From contig NZ_CP045429.1 of assembly GCF_005886805.2 (NCBI RefSeq), positions 4,124,501-4,188,500 on the forward strand: 64,000 nt of DNA, given 5' to 3'. Within the stretch, counting starts at the first letter, position 1, and every line of letters starts with the position of its first letter. A program made the translations under genes and the position numbers. Shown one piece after another: positions 29,190 to 37,914 of this stretch. The notes beneath the pieces were generated by a model, which saw only the letters and a list, made by a program, of their open reading frames with translations, made no database searches and was not told the origin of the DNA. The stretch is from Pseudoalteromonas rubra (GTDB lineage: Bacteria; Pseudomonadota; Gammaproteobacteria; Enterobacterales; Alteromonadaceae).

Positions 29190-29520
29190 CGCCAAGTCTC
29201 CGTTTGATATTCAATCTGTATTTAATACATCAGTCCCGCGCAACAGTCTGATCTAAGGTGTTAAATGATGTTTTCACAGCTGGGTCATGAGCCTCTTTTA
29301 AAAATAGCAGCCTTTTGCCAGTGTGTGGCAACAATTACCAATAATGGTTCAAATTACCGTGCCACCTTTCCTTATCTGGGGACGAATGATGTGGCACAGC
29401 CTTTAGTTATTTTTGTTGTCCCCAGCTCTTGCAATTCACAAAGCGCGAACCCAAAGTCTGGGACCCTGAGTCTCCTCCCACCTAAGGCTCGCGCATCCAT
29501 ATTATGGATTGGAATGCGAG
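29190..29520. other. Gene-free stretch with interleaved inverted repeats
   Basis: This 331-base stretch lies upstream of the RND operon and downstream of the oxidase gene. No convincing gene is present. Two inverted repeats are interleaved: GTGCCAC (29359-29365) with GTGGCAC (29391-29397), and CTGGGGAC (29376-29383) with GTCCCCAG (29418-29425). As RNA they could form an H-type pseudoknot; as DNA they could be operators for the RND operon promoter. Confidence 0.5.
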
Positions 29521-31431
29521 TTAAACGCCTTCAACAATCAAACGCGTATCTGGTAAACATGCCAGATGCGGGATCGCTAAATCCGGGCGCTCCATGCGAT
29601 TAAGCGCATTTAGTGCCGCGGCAATAGCCCCCTCCTGCCAACCAGGTAAAGACGAAAGCTGATCACCAACAATGAAGAAGTTGGGTTGTGTTTCACTGCC
29701 GTCTGCCGCTTTCACTGCACTGCCCTGCGCCAATACGTTGAAATGGTGTACAGCCTGATCGCCGACCACATGCCACTGGGCCCAGCCACCTTTGATATAT
29801 GGCATATTTTGCCAGGCAATCGCCAGACCATGCTCCAGACCATCACCAAATGCCTGACCGAACAACTTCGCACCTTCACGCGCTTTGTCCAGACGCGCCT
29901 GCACCGGTAACTTACCCCACTCATAAGCAATTTCAGAGAAGTTATAGGCTCCGGTGAGTACGCCTTTTTGATCATGGTAGGCCGTGGAGGGATACCAGAT
30001 CTGTGTAATATCGTTGTCCGTCCAGGAGATCCCGCCAAAGATAGGCACTACACCAATTTCAGAGTCCGGCACACTCAACACGTCAACGTTCGCACAATCA
30101 TCATGCACTTCTTTAACCTGACTACCCTGCCATAAATAACGATCTGCCTGCCAACCCACTTTGGTCGTACATGCCAGGAACTTAGCCTTGTAGCCGCCAT
30201 GGTCATCGACAAACTGAGACTGATAGACAGCCTGTAATGCAGATTTAAATTCGCTGTTGAGGCCCACCTGGCTATTTGGATCCTGGAGCGTTTCTGACAA
30301 GATCTCTTTCAAGAAAGGCATGGCCATGTTGCTGAAGCAGTAATCCGCATAAACAACGTCAAGATCGTCAGTACCTACTTTCGCGATAGAAATCGCAAAC
30401 TGCTGACGCGATGCATCCCAGTCAATCTGTTTTACCGGACTGTTCAACAAAATGGTGCCACCCAGAGTAGCGACTTGCTGGGCAAAGGCATGCTGCACCT
30501 GATCCATCCCGCCGACCGGCTGAAACAGCGTCGACTGCCAGAGGAAATCAACAGGCTGATAAAAACGTGTTTTGTCCCAAAACTCGGAGCCAAGTAAGCT
30601 GTCGAAACTCAAAGGCTCCGCAATCGTTCCGGCATCAACGCCTGGCAATTCAGTGTAGCCCGCACGAGAGCGGCCATTTTCCATGCCATCTTCACCCGCC
30701 GTCACAACGTATTTCCCCTCATTGGGACCACTGGGTACCAGCTCACCAAAACTGATCATTAACTCCCTCAATTGCTGGGCACGACGCTCAATATCCTGTG
30801 TGCCCACGCCACATTCAGTGGTTTTGATCAGCTGCTCAGCATTTTCAAACACCATCTGAGCCAGCCACCCCCGGGTATTGTGATCAAGACGGCGATAAAC
30901 CAGCGGCAAACCCGCAAAGCTGTCTGACATCTGCACTAAGTTCGACTCGCTGTTCATGACATAGACTTCCACATCCACACTGAATTGCTTCAGATAAGAC
31001 AGCAGACGTTTGTGGCTGGAGGGAATGCGGCCAGGACCTGCATTGAGATAAGGTTCTGCATCACCCTGAGGTCGGTCAAAACGCACCACCTGTGGCTGTC
31101 CGGGTTTAGAATGAAACAGCTGACTGTCAACATCTTCAATTAAGGTATCCCCAGTGCGCAGACTCAAACAACGTCCCCCGGTGCGGTTTTGTGCTTCCAG
31201 TACCGTTACTTCCATACCCGACTGTTGCGCTAACAATTCGTAGGCCGTCGTCAGGCCGGATACACCCGCGCCAATGATCACCGCTTTCTTGCCCTGATAT
31301 TTGTGTTTGGTCAGGGTCACCGGACCCGGTGTGACTTTAAGCTGCTGATTGGTCGCGTCATCGAGCGCAGCATGGGCTCTGGCTTTGGGGTGCTGTTGAA
31401 AAAAACGTGCGCGTGATTGGTGTTCTGCCAT
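29521..31431 (-). CDS. Flavin amine oxidase, L-amino-acid-oxidase-like
   Basis: A 636-residue FAD enzyme of the monoamine/L-amino acid oxidase family. The dinucleotide-binding motif VIIGAGVSGLTTAYELL, the EAQNRTGGRCLSLR motif, and the C-terminal FAD motif GDQLSSLPGWQEGAI are all present. Members oxidise amino acids to keto acids, ammonia and hydrogen peroxide, and in marine Pseudoalteromonas some act as antibacterial proteins. No signal peptide is visible: the N-terminus is polar. The ATG at 31431 (MAEHQS) has AAGGAG upstream; the frame stays open 15 codons further 5'. Substrate is not determinable here. Confidence 0.85.
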   Translation of the reverse strand: MAEHQSRARFFQQHPKARAHAALDDATNQQLKVTPGPVTLTKHKYQGKKAVIIGAGVSGLTTAYELLAQQSGMEVTVLEAQNRTGGRCLSLRTGDTLIEDVDSQLFHSKPGQPQVVRFDRPQGDAEPYLNAGPGRIPSSHKRLLSYLKQFSVDVEVYVMNSESNLVQMSDSFAGLPLVYRRLDHNTRGWLAQMVFENAEQLIKTTECGVGTQDIERRAQQLRELMISFGELVPSGPNEGKYVVTAGEDGMENGRSRAGYTELPGVDAGTIAEPLSFDSLLGSEFWDKTRFYQPVDFLWQSTLFQPVGGMDQVQHAFAQQVATLGGTILLNSPVKQIDWDASRQQFAISIAKVGTDDLDVVYADYCFSNMAMPFLKEILSETLQDPNSQVGLNSEFKSALQAVYQSQFVDDHGGYKAKFLACTTKVGWQADRYLWQGSQVKEVHDDCANVDVLSVPDSEIGVVPIFGGISWTDNDITQIWYPSTAYHDQKGVLTGAYNFSEIAYEWGKLPVQARLDKAREGAKLFGQAFGDGLEHGLAIAWQNMPYIKGGWAQWHVVGDQAVHHFNVLAQGSAVKAADGSETQPNFFIVGDQLSSLPGWQEGAIAAALNALNRMERPDLAIPHLACLPDTRLIVEGV

Positions 31432-32075
31432 GAGTTGCTCCTTAATAAACACCTGCTCCAGGCCAACTCGATACACACAATGGCAAGGTTACACTGTCGC
31501 TCCATTGAGAGCCGACCTGGAGGTCTGGAAAAATAATTTATCCCTACTACCCACAGACTCCAGTAAGGGTGACTAGCCGTGTTGCTCAGGCTGACATATT
31601 GCTAAAGACCTGGTAGCGATCACGGCATAGTAACTCTAGTCCAGTCCGCTCAGTTCTGCTCACTCAACAGGAGAATAACTTGCCACCAGCGACGGCCAAC
31701 AATATGAATGATGCTATTTAAAATTGGCCATTTGTCGCTATAGCCCGCCCAATATGGCCATATCTATATCAGCCAAGATTGAAAGACCTATCAAATCAAC
31801 CGATTAAAAATGGAATTTGCATTGCGCGTTATCGTGCAGGCCCATCAGGCAAGGATATTGAGTTTTGGCTAATACGCCCTGGTGGTTGTGGTTTTGTTGG
31901 GTCTGTTGATGAGAACGCTGGTTGTGTCACTGTATAGAATGGAATTTATCCTGGCCTAAACATGGTGCCTGTCTGCTATCAGGGTTTGCCATGCTCTTTC
32001 AGTGCCCTGCTGTTTGTGGCCGAGTTTATTGTTACTCACTGCGTCATCAAACAACTGCAGGCAGACGCGTTTAGG
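31432..32075. other. Long gene-free stretch upstream of the oxidase
   Basis: I see no supportable gene in these 640 bases. They hold the promoter region of the leftward oxidase gene. TGGCCAT occurs at 31725-31731 and again exactly 30 bp on at 31755-31761, each in an AT-rich palindromic setting, which could be a paired operator. Between about 31805 and 31940 short open frames exist but none has a start, ribosome site or known motif. Confidence 0.5.
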
Positions 32076-32402
32076 CTAAGTGCCCTGCGCGTCTGTATAG
32101 CGGTTGATCAGTAAACTGGCGACCTGCTGCTTAACCGCACGCTTATCGTCCGGGTCAACGCCAAAACGCTGAGCCAATAAAGCAATTTCTTCATCGGTGA
32201 GATTAAACGACAGGCGTTGCCTAGTTTTTTTCGATTTAACCTCTAAATCCAGAATCTTGCGGATCATATCCGACGGCGTTAACTCTTCATCTATTGCCTG
32301 CTTCTTCAAGCTTTTCTGAACTTCTGTCGTTAAATCAAAGGCCATTTGGGTGGCCCGCAGCGCCCGTTCCTGACGCTGCCATTTGGCTTGTTTATCTGTC
32401 AC
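32076..32402 (-). CDS. Ribbon-helix-helix-like protein, end of yjf-like operon
   Basis: A 108-residue basic protein. The segment MAFDLTTEVQKSLKKQAIDEELTPSDMIRKIL has the strand-helix-helix spacing of Arc/CopG/MetJ repressors, and a second similar segment follows (RLSFNLTDEEIALLAQRFGV). I infer DNA binding from that pattern; no family name is certain. It starts at a GTG overlapping the stop of the DUF2491 gene (GTGA), so it is translationally coupled to the operon. Small repressors of this class often act on their own operon, and twin perfect dyads lie upstream of it. Confidence 0.65.
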   Translation of the reverse strand: MTDKQAKWQRQERALRATQMAFDLTTEVQKSLKKQAIDEELTPSDMIRKILDLEVKSKKTRQRLSFNLTDEEIALLAQRFGVDPDDKRAVKQQVASLLINRYTDAQGT

Positions 32403-33037
32403 GAGCTTGCTCCGGGAAACAACTCCACAATATCACTGAGCGGTCGGGTAATCGTCAGGGAAACTTCAGTCTCACCTCCGTCCCAGACCTCAATATTGAT
32501 ACTGTGTTTCTCGTCAGGCGACATCAGTTCTATCACCTCACAGACGGCGCCACTTTCGTCCTGATAACGTGGCAATGTCTGGCCACGATAGTCCTGTTCA
32601 TAATAATAAGCAACATAAGGGGCTTCACTTTGCTGGTAGCTCTGCCCCAGGAAGCGCTCAAAAGCGGCCGGCTTTGTGTGTGTTTCGAGCTGTGTCAGGG
32701 ATTCTTCATCGAAGATCCGGGCAAACTCATCGAGGGTAAAAATCGCATCCACATCATCGCGCTGGATCTTCACCGAAAAGTTAGCAAACTCTTCACCATC
32801 ATCCTGCTCAATCTGCAAAAAAACAGCTCTACCAGATTCTGATTCAAGCACAAATTCATAGTCAGCACTGTGCTGGTATTGATATGTCTGCACTGCGATG
32901 ACCTTGAGTGTCTGGCCTTTTAGCCAGTCAGGATAAGCAAATGAATCTATCACCGTCAGCATATCACCGACTCGTAAATCGCGGGCATGATCAAGCTGAC
33001 GCTCAGGAGCCTTTTTAGATTTGAAAAAACCAAACAT
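32399..33037 (-). CDS. yjfK: DUF2491 family protein (YjfK-like)
   Basis: A 212-residue protein of the DUF2491 family, the counterpart of E. coli YjfK. It has an N-terminal Lys-rich helix (FFKSKKAPERQLDH) and a mostly beta-strand body (QTLKVIAVQTYQYQ, FVLESESGRAVFLQIEQDDGEEF, EAPYVAYYYEQDYRGQTLPRY). Function unknown; in many genomes it lies next to a PspA-like protein, as here. The start has AAGGTGAG upstream. An intrinsic terminator separates it from the PspA-like gene before it. Confidence 0.8.
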   Translation of the reverse strand: MFGFFKSKKAPERQLDHARDLRVGDMLTVIDSFAYPDWLKGQTLKVIAVQTYQYQHSADYEFVLESESGRAVFLQIEQDDGEEFANFSVKIQRDDVDAIFTLDEFARIFDEESLTQLETHTKPAAFERFLGQSYQQSEAPYVAYYYEQDYRGQTLPRYQDESGAVCEVIELMSPDEKHSINIEVWDGGETEVSLTITRPLSDIVELFPGASS

Positions 33038-33066
33038 AACTCACCTTTTAAAAAATTAGAGCAAGC

Positions 33067-33093
33067 AAAAAAGGAGGCCAGGCCTCCTTTTTT
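33067..33093 (-). terminator. Strong intrinsic terminator inside the yjf-like operon
   Basis: AAAAAAGGAGGCC (33067-33079) pairs with GGCCTCCTTTTTT (33081-33093), giving a GC-rich stem followed by six T in either direction. It lies between the PspA-like gene and the DUF2491 gene, so leftward transcripts must partly read through to reach the last two genes. Confidence 0.8.
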
Positions 33094-33106
33094 CACTTCG
33101 GCCGCA

Positions 33107-33796
33107 TTACTTTGCTTGTTTAGCCTTAATGCGATCCAGAATATCATTGCTCTTTTGGGTTGTACCTATACCAGCCTCCGCCATCTTGGCTTTCAGGTCA
33201 GCACCAGTTTCAGCAGCTTCGAGCTCTTTGGCTGCGGCCAGCTGATCTTGTCTGTCCAGCTGACGTTGCTTAATACGCTCCAGAGACTGACGTGCATTCA
33301 CCATAGACGACTCATTGGTGTTGAGTGTGCTGTTTACTGCCATGGTGGCCTTTTGCACGCTTTCTGTGGTTTTCACCATCGTTAGTTGGCGTTGGTTTTC
33401 TTTGATCGACTTTTCTGCATCCTTCACCTGCTGCTTAAGCAGAATAACATGCTTAGTAAAGCCATCCAGCACTTGCTGATGCTCTTCTTTCTCTGTTTCA
33501 AATTCACCAATTTTCTCGGCAATTTCTACCGCCAGTGCCTCATTGCCCTGTTGCAATGCCTGACCTGCATAATCTTCATGCTCGGCAATGCTCTCGTCCA
33601 GTGCCGCCAACTTACGCTTGGTTTGCATTTCTTTCGCCATCACTTCAGTCAGGCTTTTCTTGGCTTTCGCCAGTGCGTTTTTCGCATCAGCAATTTCTTG
33701 CTCAAAAATACGGATACCATTAGCATCGACAATCGACTCACCCACTTCACGGGCACCACCACGCACTGCGGTAAATAATTTCTTTAAGATACTCAT
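33107..33796 (-). CDS. yjfJ: PspA/IM30 family protein (YjfJ-like)
   Basis: A 229-residue all-helical protein of the PspA/IM30 family, the counterpart of E. coli YjfJ. The N-terminal MSILKKLFTAVRGGAREVGESI is the amphipathic helix and the rest is a long coiled coil (LAKAKKSLTEVMAKEMQTKRKLAALDES), ending in a short helix (IGTTQKSNDILDRIKAKQ). Such proteins bind and stabilise stressed inner membrane. The start has GGAGAAG upstream. It is the second PspA paralogue in the window; unlike the first it is paired with DUF2170 and DUF2491 genes. Confidence 0.87.
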   Translation of the reverse strand: MSILKKLFTAVRGGAREVGESIVDANGIRIFEQEIADAKNALAKAKKSLTEVMAKEMQTKRKLAALDESIAEHEDYAGQALQQGNEALAVEIAEKIGEFETEKEEHQQVLDGFTKHVILLKQQVKDAEKSIKENQRQLTMVKTTESVQKATMAVNSTLNTNESSMVNARQSLERIKQRQLDRQDQLAAAKELEAAETGADLKAKMAEAGIGTTQKSNDILDRIKAKQAK

Positions 33797-33811
33797 CTCA
33801 CTTCTCCACTA

Positions 33812-34225
33812 TTAATCTTTTAAATACACAGTCACAGCATCCAGGGCTTCAATGGCATTGTCTGCCAACGTGACCAGTTCGTGCGTTATCTCATCGATGG
33901 AGGAGGAAACTGCCAGTGCACCAAAGATAGCGTACTGTGCATCAATTTTAGCAAACGCACTCAAAGGGATCGGCACATTGAGTTTTAACAATGCTTCATT
34001 TAACTCGTTCAATAACTCAGGCTTCACTTCATTTTCATTAAACAGATAGCTGATACACACTAACTGCTCTTCGGTCTGAGTGACAAAGATCGGTAATTCG
34101 TCATTTCCCTCAACAATCACTTGTAATACATCCTGTTCACCTTCATTCGCGATCAGGAAGGATTCGAAGTTAGCACCTTCAGTTTCAAATGATGCCAATT
34201 TGATTGATAACTCGTTTAATTCCAT
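33812..34225 (-). CDS. yjfI: DUF2170 family protein (YjfI-like)
   Basis: A 137-residue acidic protein of the DUF2170 family, the counterpart of E. coli YjfI. Characteristic stretches are FLIANEGEQDVLQVIVEGNDELPIFVTQTEEQLVCISYLF and VPIPLSAFAKID. Function is unknown. It is the first gene of the unit, 15 bases before the PspA-like gene, with AAAGGTAAAG as its ribosome site and the twin dyads upstream. Confidence 0.8.
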   Translation of the reverse strand: MELNELSIKLASFETEGANFESFLIANEGEQDVLQVIVEGNDELPIFVTQTEEQLVCISYLFNENEVKPELLNELNEALLKLNVPIPLSAFAKIDAQYAIFGALAVSSSIDEITHELVTLADNAIEALDAVTVYLKD

Positions 34226-34246
34226 CTTTCTTTACCTTTTCGTTTT

Positions 34247-34293
34247 GACATATTATGTCTGAGTTAAGATTTGCATGTGCGACATAATATGTC
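34247..34293 (-). promoter_or_regulatory. Twin 13-bp perfect dyads (operator) before the yjf-like operon
   Basis: GACATATTATGTC (34247-34259) and GACATAATATGTC (34281-34293) are each perfect dyads about a single central base and are reverse complements of one another. The centres are 34 bp apart. They lie 22-68 bases upstream of the DUF2170 start, where the promoter must be. The right copy carries TTGACA on the minus strand and the left copy carries a TAATAT -10-like core, so a bound protein would block transcription. Two full copies by chance in 47 bases is very unlikely. Confidence 0.75.
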
Positions 34294-34305
34294 AACACTG
34301 TTGCG

Positions 34306-36042
34306 TTAATTTTTATACAACTCATCTTCCGTTTGCCATGCCTGACGATAGTAGTCATACAGTACGCCAGTTCCTAAGCGATTGACCTCAATCTCTTTAT
34401 TCCTGTCAAAAAAGTGATTTGGAAAAACAAAAGAGGACAGTAAATATTTTTTGCTGACCCAGTTACTGGCAACCGGTAATGCTTCAACTGCTGCAATTCT
34501 TGCACTGGCTGACTGACCGGTGGGGGTAGCGATGGTCCATCCCCACTGACCAAATGAAGGAATATTCTGCTGATATTGTTCAACATGGCTAAATCCAGCC
34601 TGTTTTACCGTTTTTGCAATGCTGATAAAGGCATTTTTAGCGTGATAGGGAGAAGTAGACTGGATAGCCAGCGCCCCATCCGGTGCGAGTAGTTGCCTGA
34701 CATGATTATAGAAGTAGTCACTATACAGTTTGTTCAGATCCGGGTGATTGGGGTCGGGTAGATCGATGATAATGGTATCGAACTGCAGACCCCGATCCAG
34801 CATGCTTTCGATTTCCAAAAAAGCATCTGCCACAATGACTTCTGCCCTGGGATCATTCAGTGCGTTGTGGTTCAGCTGAACAAGCTTGGCCGTGATCTCT
34901 GGGCGTGATTCAAATTCCTGCCCCTGCAGGCCAAATAGCGACAGTAACTGACCATCCAGATCGATCAGGGTGGCACTGTGCACTGGCCACTTAAGTACAT
35001 CACGCAGCGCCAGGCCATCTCCTCCACCAATGATCAACACCTTGTCGTGCCGGTTTGATGCCAGCATAGCCGGATAGACCAACATAGTATGATAGATTTG
35101 CTCGTCTATTGATGAGAACTGTAACCGGCCATTTAAAAATAAATCATTGATGGGTGCCGACTGCGTCCGGCTGAGGCGCTCTGTGATCACCACATGCTGA
35201 TACTTAGTTGACTCTGAATAAATCACTTTGTCTTTGTATAAGACGTTACTGAGATCCTTCATCCAACCGCTACCCTGCTGCAAGATGACCGCGAAGATGC
35301 CCAACAATAAGAGATGACAGATCAACAGCAACTTTGCAAAACGTACAAACGCAAAGTAACGCCATAAAAAAATCAATCCGGCCACGATATTGAATAACGC
35401 CGTCCAGGCAGCAGCTTGCATGATCGGTAATGCCAGCATGATTGTCACCCAGATAGCAGCACCTACCCCTGCTCCGATATAGTCAGCGCCATAAATGGTG
35501 CCCGCATTATTTTCTAAAAATCGACCGTATACCTGCTGACGGATACGCGCAATTAATGGAATTTCCATGCCAATCAAAATGCCGAGAATGAGCCCAAATA
35601 TATAAGGTAAAAAACGGGCAAAATCCTGTAGCAGCTGGAGGGGCCTGCCATCGAGTATGCTATCAGGCGGCAAATTATAAAGCGTAGAGAGCGTGTGTGG
35701 TAAGGTGTAGGTCAAGGCAATAATACTGGCTATGATTAAAATACTGCTCATGCCTAATAACGCAATCACACTCTCCAGCCAGGCAAAGGCAGTGAAAGGA
35801 TCTTTAAACCAACGAGCTAAAAATGCCCCAATCCCCATGGCCACTATCATAGTGCCAATCATGGCATAGATGGCGCTTTCCACCGAGCCAAGCACCCTGC
35901 CTGCGTAATGCGACAGTAAGTACTCATAGATCAGACCACAGCCAGCCAGAATGGCCATAACACCGATCAGTAACACATCGTGACCAAACAGCGACATGCT
36001 GCCGGTCACTTTAGATTGATTTGGCGGTACCGATACGCTCAA
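34306..36042 (-). CDS. Membrane-embedded spermidine-synthase-like protein
   Basis: A 578-residue protein. The N-terminal half has about seven membrane segments (residues 20-265); the C-terminal half is a polyamine aminopropyltransferase-like domain with DKVLIIGGGDGLALRDVLKWP, the acidic TLIDLDGQLL, and the active-site region DTIIIDLPDPNHPDLNKLYSDYFY. Soluble SpeE makes spermidine from putrescine and decarboxylated SAM; this membrane form is a different branch whose product is not established. It starts at a TTG three bases after the DUF350 stop with AGGTG upstream; the first ATG is 16 codons later. Confidence 0.82.
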   Translation of the reverse strand: MSVSVPPNQSKVTGSMSLFGHDVLLIGVMAILAGCGLIYEYLLSHYAGRVLGSVESAIYAMIGTMIVAMGIGAFLARWFKDPFTAFAWLESVIALLGMSSILIIASIIALTYTLPHTLSTLYNLPPDSILDGRPLQLLQDFARFLPYIFGLILGILIGMEIPLIARIRQQVYGRFLENNAGTIYGADYIGAGVGAAIWVTIMLALPIMQAAAWTALFNIVAGLIFLWRYFAFVRFAKLLLICHLLLLGIFAVILQQGSGWMKDLSNVLYKDKVIYSESTKYQHVVITERLSRTQSAPINDLFLNGRLQFSSIDEQIYHTMLVYPAMLASNRHDKVLIIGGGDGLALRDVLKWPVHSATLIDLDGQLLSLFGLQGQEFESRPEITAKLVQLNHNALNDPRAEVIVADAFLEIESMLDRGLQFDTIIIDLPDPNHPDLNKLYSDYFYNHVRQLLAPDGALAIQSTSPYHAKNAFISIAKTVKQAGFSHVEQYQQNIPSFGQWGWTIATPTGQSASARIAAVEALPVASNWVSKKYLLSSFVFPNHFFDRNKEIEVNRLGTGVLYDYYRQAWQTEDELYKN

Positions 36043-36045
36043 GAA

Positions 36046-36945
36046 TTACGCACCTAACAAGGTGGCCATGGTTACACCCACAGCAAAAGAGACAGCGGCA
36101 GAGATTGTTGCCACACCAATGTTCTTTTGACGATTAACTTCATCAGAAATATCAGTGCCCGCCAGGATCACCTTGATCATCACCAGATGCAACAAAGCAA
36201 ACAGCACGATACTGCCCAGTGCAGCAATACTCCAGTAAATCAGGCTACTCGCCATGTTATCGGCAACATACGGTGCCAGACCAGACGCCGCAGTGAGCGC
36301 CAATGCAGCCCCAATGAGAAATCCGGCATAACGGATCCCGACCGCAACATTGTTATCCAGGATAGCTTGTTGCAGACAATCGCCATTACGATTAGTACGC
36401 TTGAACAGTTGCACACGATATTGACTCACCAGCAACATACACACATTGCCAATGACAAAGGCGACGACCACGATTGGCAAGCCGTACCAGCCTTCAGTCA
36501 GCACCCAGAGTAACGCTGAGCGGATCACGATGGCGACACTAACCACATGACCAAAATCAATCAGGGCTGAGGTGATGTTGCCTTTAATGATTTCGCTGTG
36601 CAGATCGACTTTACGCAGTGCCACTTTGTCCTGAAAAAAGTGGCCAAGCTTGATCAGTACAATACCAACCAGGCCATAACCCGCCATTTGCATCGCCTCC
36701 TGGGTCAGTGTACTGGCAAAGGCACCACTGGTGATCCCCGTCAATACAATGGCCAGTCCGGTCAGGCCACCGGCAAAGCTCAGGCCAAAAGCAAAATTAT
36801 CTCGCTCGGTAATTTCATCATTGGCATGCAGGTTGGACACCCACCCTTTGATATATTTTAAACTCACGAACAGGGCAATGATCACCGCCATATCGATGAG
36901 AAGTGCCTGTAATGTCCAGGCTGTTAATCCGTTAAATTGATACAT
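36046..36945 (-). CDS. DUF350 family membrane protein (YjfL-like)
   Basis: A 299-residue inner-membrane protein with about eight hydrophobic segments in two repeated halves, each with the DUF350 pattern (FGLSFAGGLTGLAIVLTGIT and AVGIRYAGFLIGAALALTAASG). E. coli YjfL is a single-repeat member (about 132 residues), so this is the double-length form. Function unknown. The start has GGAG upstream. It lies 3 bases before the spermidine-synthase-like gene. Confidence 0.82.
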   Translation of the reverse strand: MYQFNGLTAWTLQALLIDMAVIIALFVSLKYIKGWVSNLHANDEITERDNFAFGLSFAGGLTGLAIVLTGITSGAFASTLTQEAMQMAGYGLVGIVLIKLGHFFQDKVALRKVDLHSEIIKGNITSALIDFGHVVSVAIVIRSALLWVLTEGWYGLPIVVVAFVIGNVCMLLVSQYRVQLFKRTNRNGDCLQQAILDNNVAVGIRYAGFLIGAALALTAASGLAPYVADNMASSLIYWSIAALGSIVLFALLHLVMIKVILAGTDISDEVNRQKNIGVATISAAVSFAVGVTMATLLGA

Positions 36946-36969
36946 GTGTTAACTCCGCTATCTGATGCG

Positions 36970-37914
36970 CTACTTGCCCCGGCTCACGCCGCGAGAGGTC
37001 CGGTTTGAACTATTGCGAATTGAGCCCGAGCTCGACTTAGCTCTCGAGTAGCTGCTTCGCGATACTGCTGATGGGGTATGACTGGCACGGCTAAGACCCG
37101 AAGCGCCCGCCTTTCTTTTCGCATAAGGACTGGTAAATTGTCGTCCCTGCCGCTGATAAGATTGTCGCGTACGCTGCTCTATTGCGCTTTGACGTTTATA
37201 GCCCTGATAACTGGTGTAGCGTTTACGGCCATAGTCGCTGTAATAGCTGTATTTACGGCGTTTGCTCCAGCTGTCATATTCAACATCTCCCACCAAATCA
37301 CCCAGCATCCGGTACATGCCATACCACATCCAGAAACTGGTGCCATTAGAGTTGGTCTGCCATTCGCCATAGTTGGCATTACCAACCAGTTGGTTCCCTA
37401 CAGCGGGTTGACCATTACTGGCAGCCTGCTCTGCAGACTGACTAATGGCACCAACCCGAGCCAGCGTCCCATTGGACATATCGGCGAGTACGTTAATGGG
37501 ATCAGTCAGTGCATCATTAAACAGACTCAAAGAAGCGGCTTCTTTGAGCAAAATTGCCTGTTCGATGATCTCATCACTGCTCATGCCCGGTTGGGGAGAT
37601 TTCAGCGCCTGATAGCGAGAAAGTAAGCTCTGGTACAAAGGACCACCACTGGTTGCATCCTGTGCAATCAGCTGAGCAATATTGTTCAGTTGCGGATTTT
37701 GCTGGCCCAGCACATTGCTATATTCAACCAGGAGGTTAGCATTGCGCACTTGGTTTTTATCCAGCGCATCACCTAAGGTATTGATGGCACGGGACGCGTC
37801 CTGAAGTGAGTGGGTAATTGTCTGCTGGATGCGTTCCTCTTTCGACTCACACCCGACCATTAAAAACATGATACAGAGCAGACTTATCAGTTTCCAAACT
37901 TTAAAATCGGACAT
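36970..37914 (-). CDS. Hypothetical lipoprotein with basic Ser/Arg/Tyr-rich C-terminus
   Basis: A 314-residue lipoprotein: lipobox LMVGCESK after a hydrophobic signal. The N-terminal half is helical and acidic to neutral; then a Trp-rich stretch GTSFWMWYGMYRML; the last 110 residues are very basic and low complexity, with many Tyr, Arg, Lys and Ser (KRRKYSYYSDYGRKRY and the final SSNRTSRGVSRGK). That tail could bind peptidoglycan, lipopolysaccharide or nucleic acid; I do not recognise the family. It is 24 bases before the DUF350 gene. Confidence 0.78.
   Translation of the reverse strand: MSDFKVWKLISLLCIMFLMVGCESKEERIQQTITHSLQDASRAINTLGDALDKNQVRNANLLVEYSNVLGQQNPQLNNIAQLIAQDATSGGPLYQSLLSRYQALKSPQPGMSSDEIIEQAILLKEAASLSLFNDALTDPINVLADMSNGTLARVGAISQSAEQAASNGQPAVGNQLVGNANYGEWQTNSNGTSFWMWYGMYRMLGDLVGDVEYDSWSKRRKYSYYSDYGRKRYTSYQGYKRQSAIEQRTRQSYQRQGRQFTSPYAKRKAGASGLSRASHTPSAVSRSSYSRAKSSSGSIRNSSNRTSRGVSRGK

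Noticed and set aside
29265..29603. A 112-codon plus-strand reading frame
   Set aside because: It overlaps the end of the oxidase gene on the other strand, has no ribosome site and no recognisable motif, and crosses the interleaved inverted repeats.
31954..32074. MITE-like element with terminal inverted repeats
   Set aside because: GCCTAAAC and GTTTAGGC flank 121 bases, but only eight bases match cleanly, no target duplication is visible and the interior has no structure.
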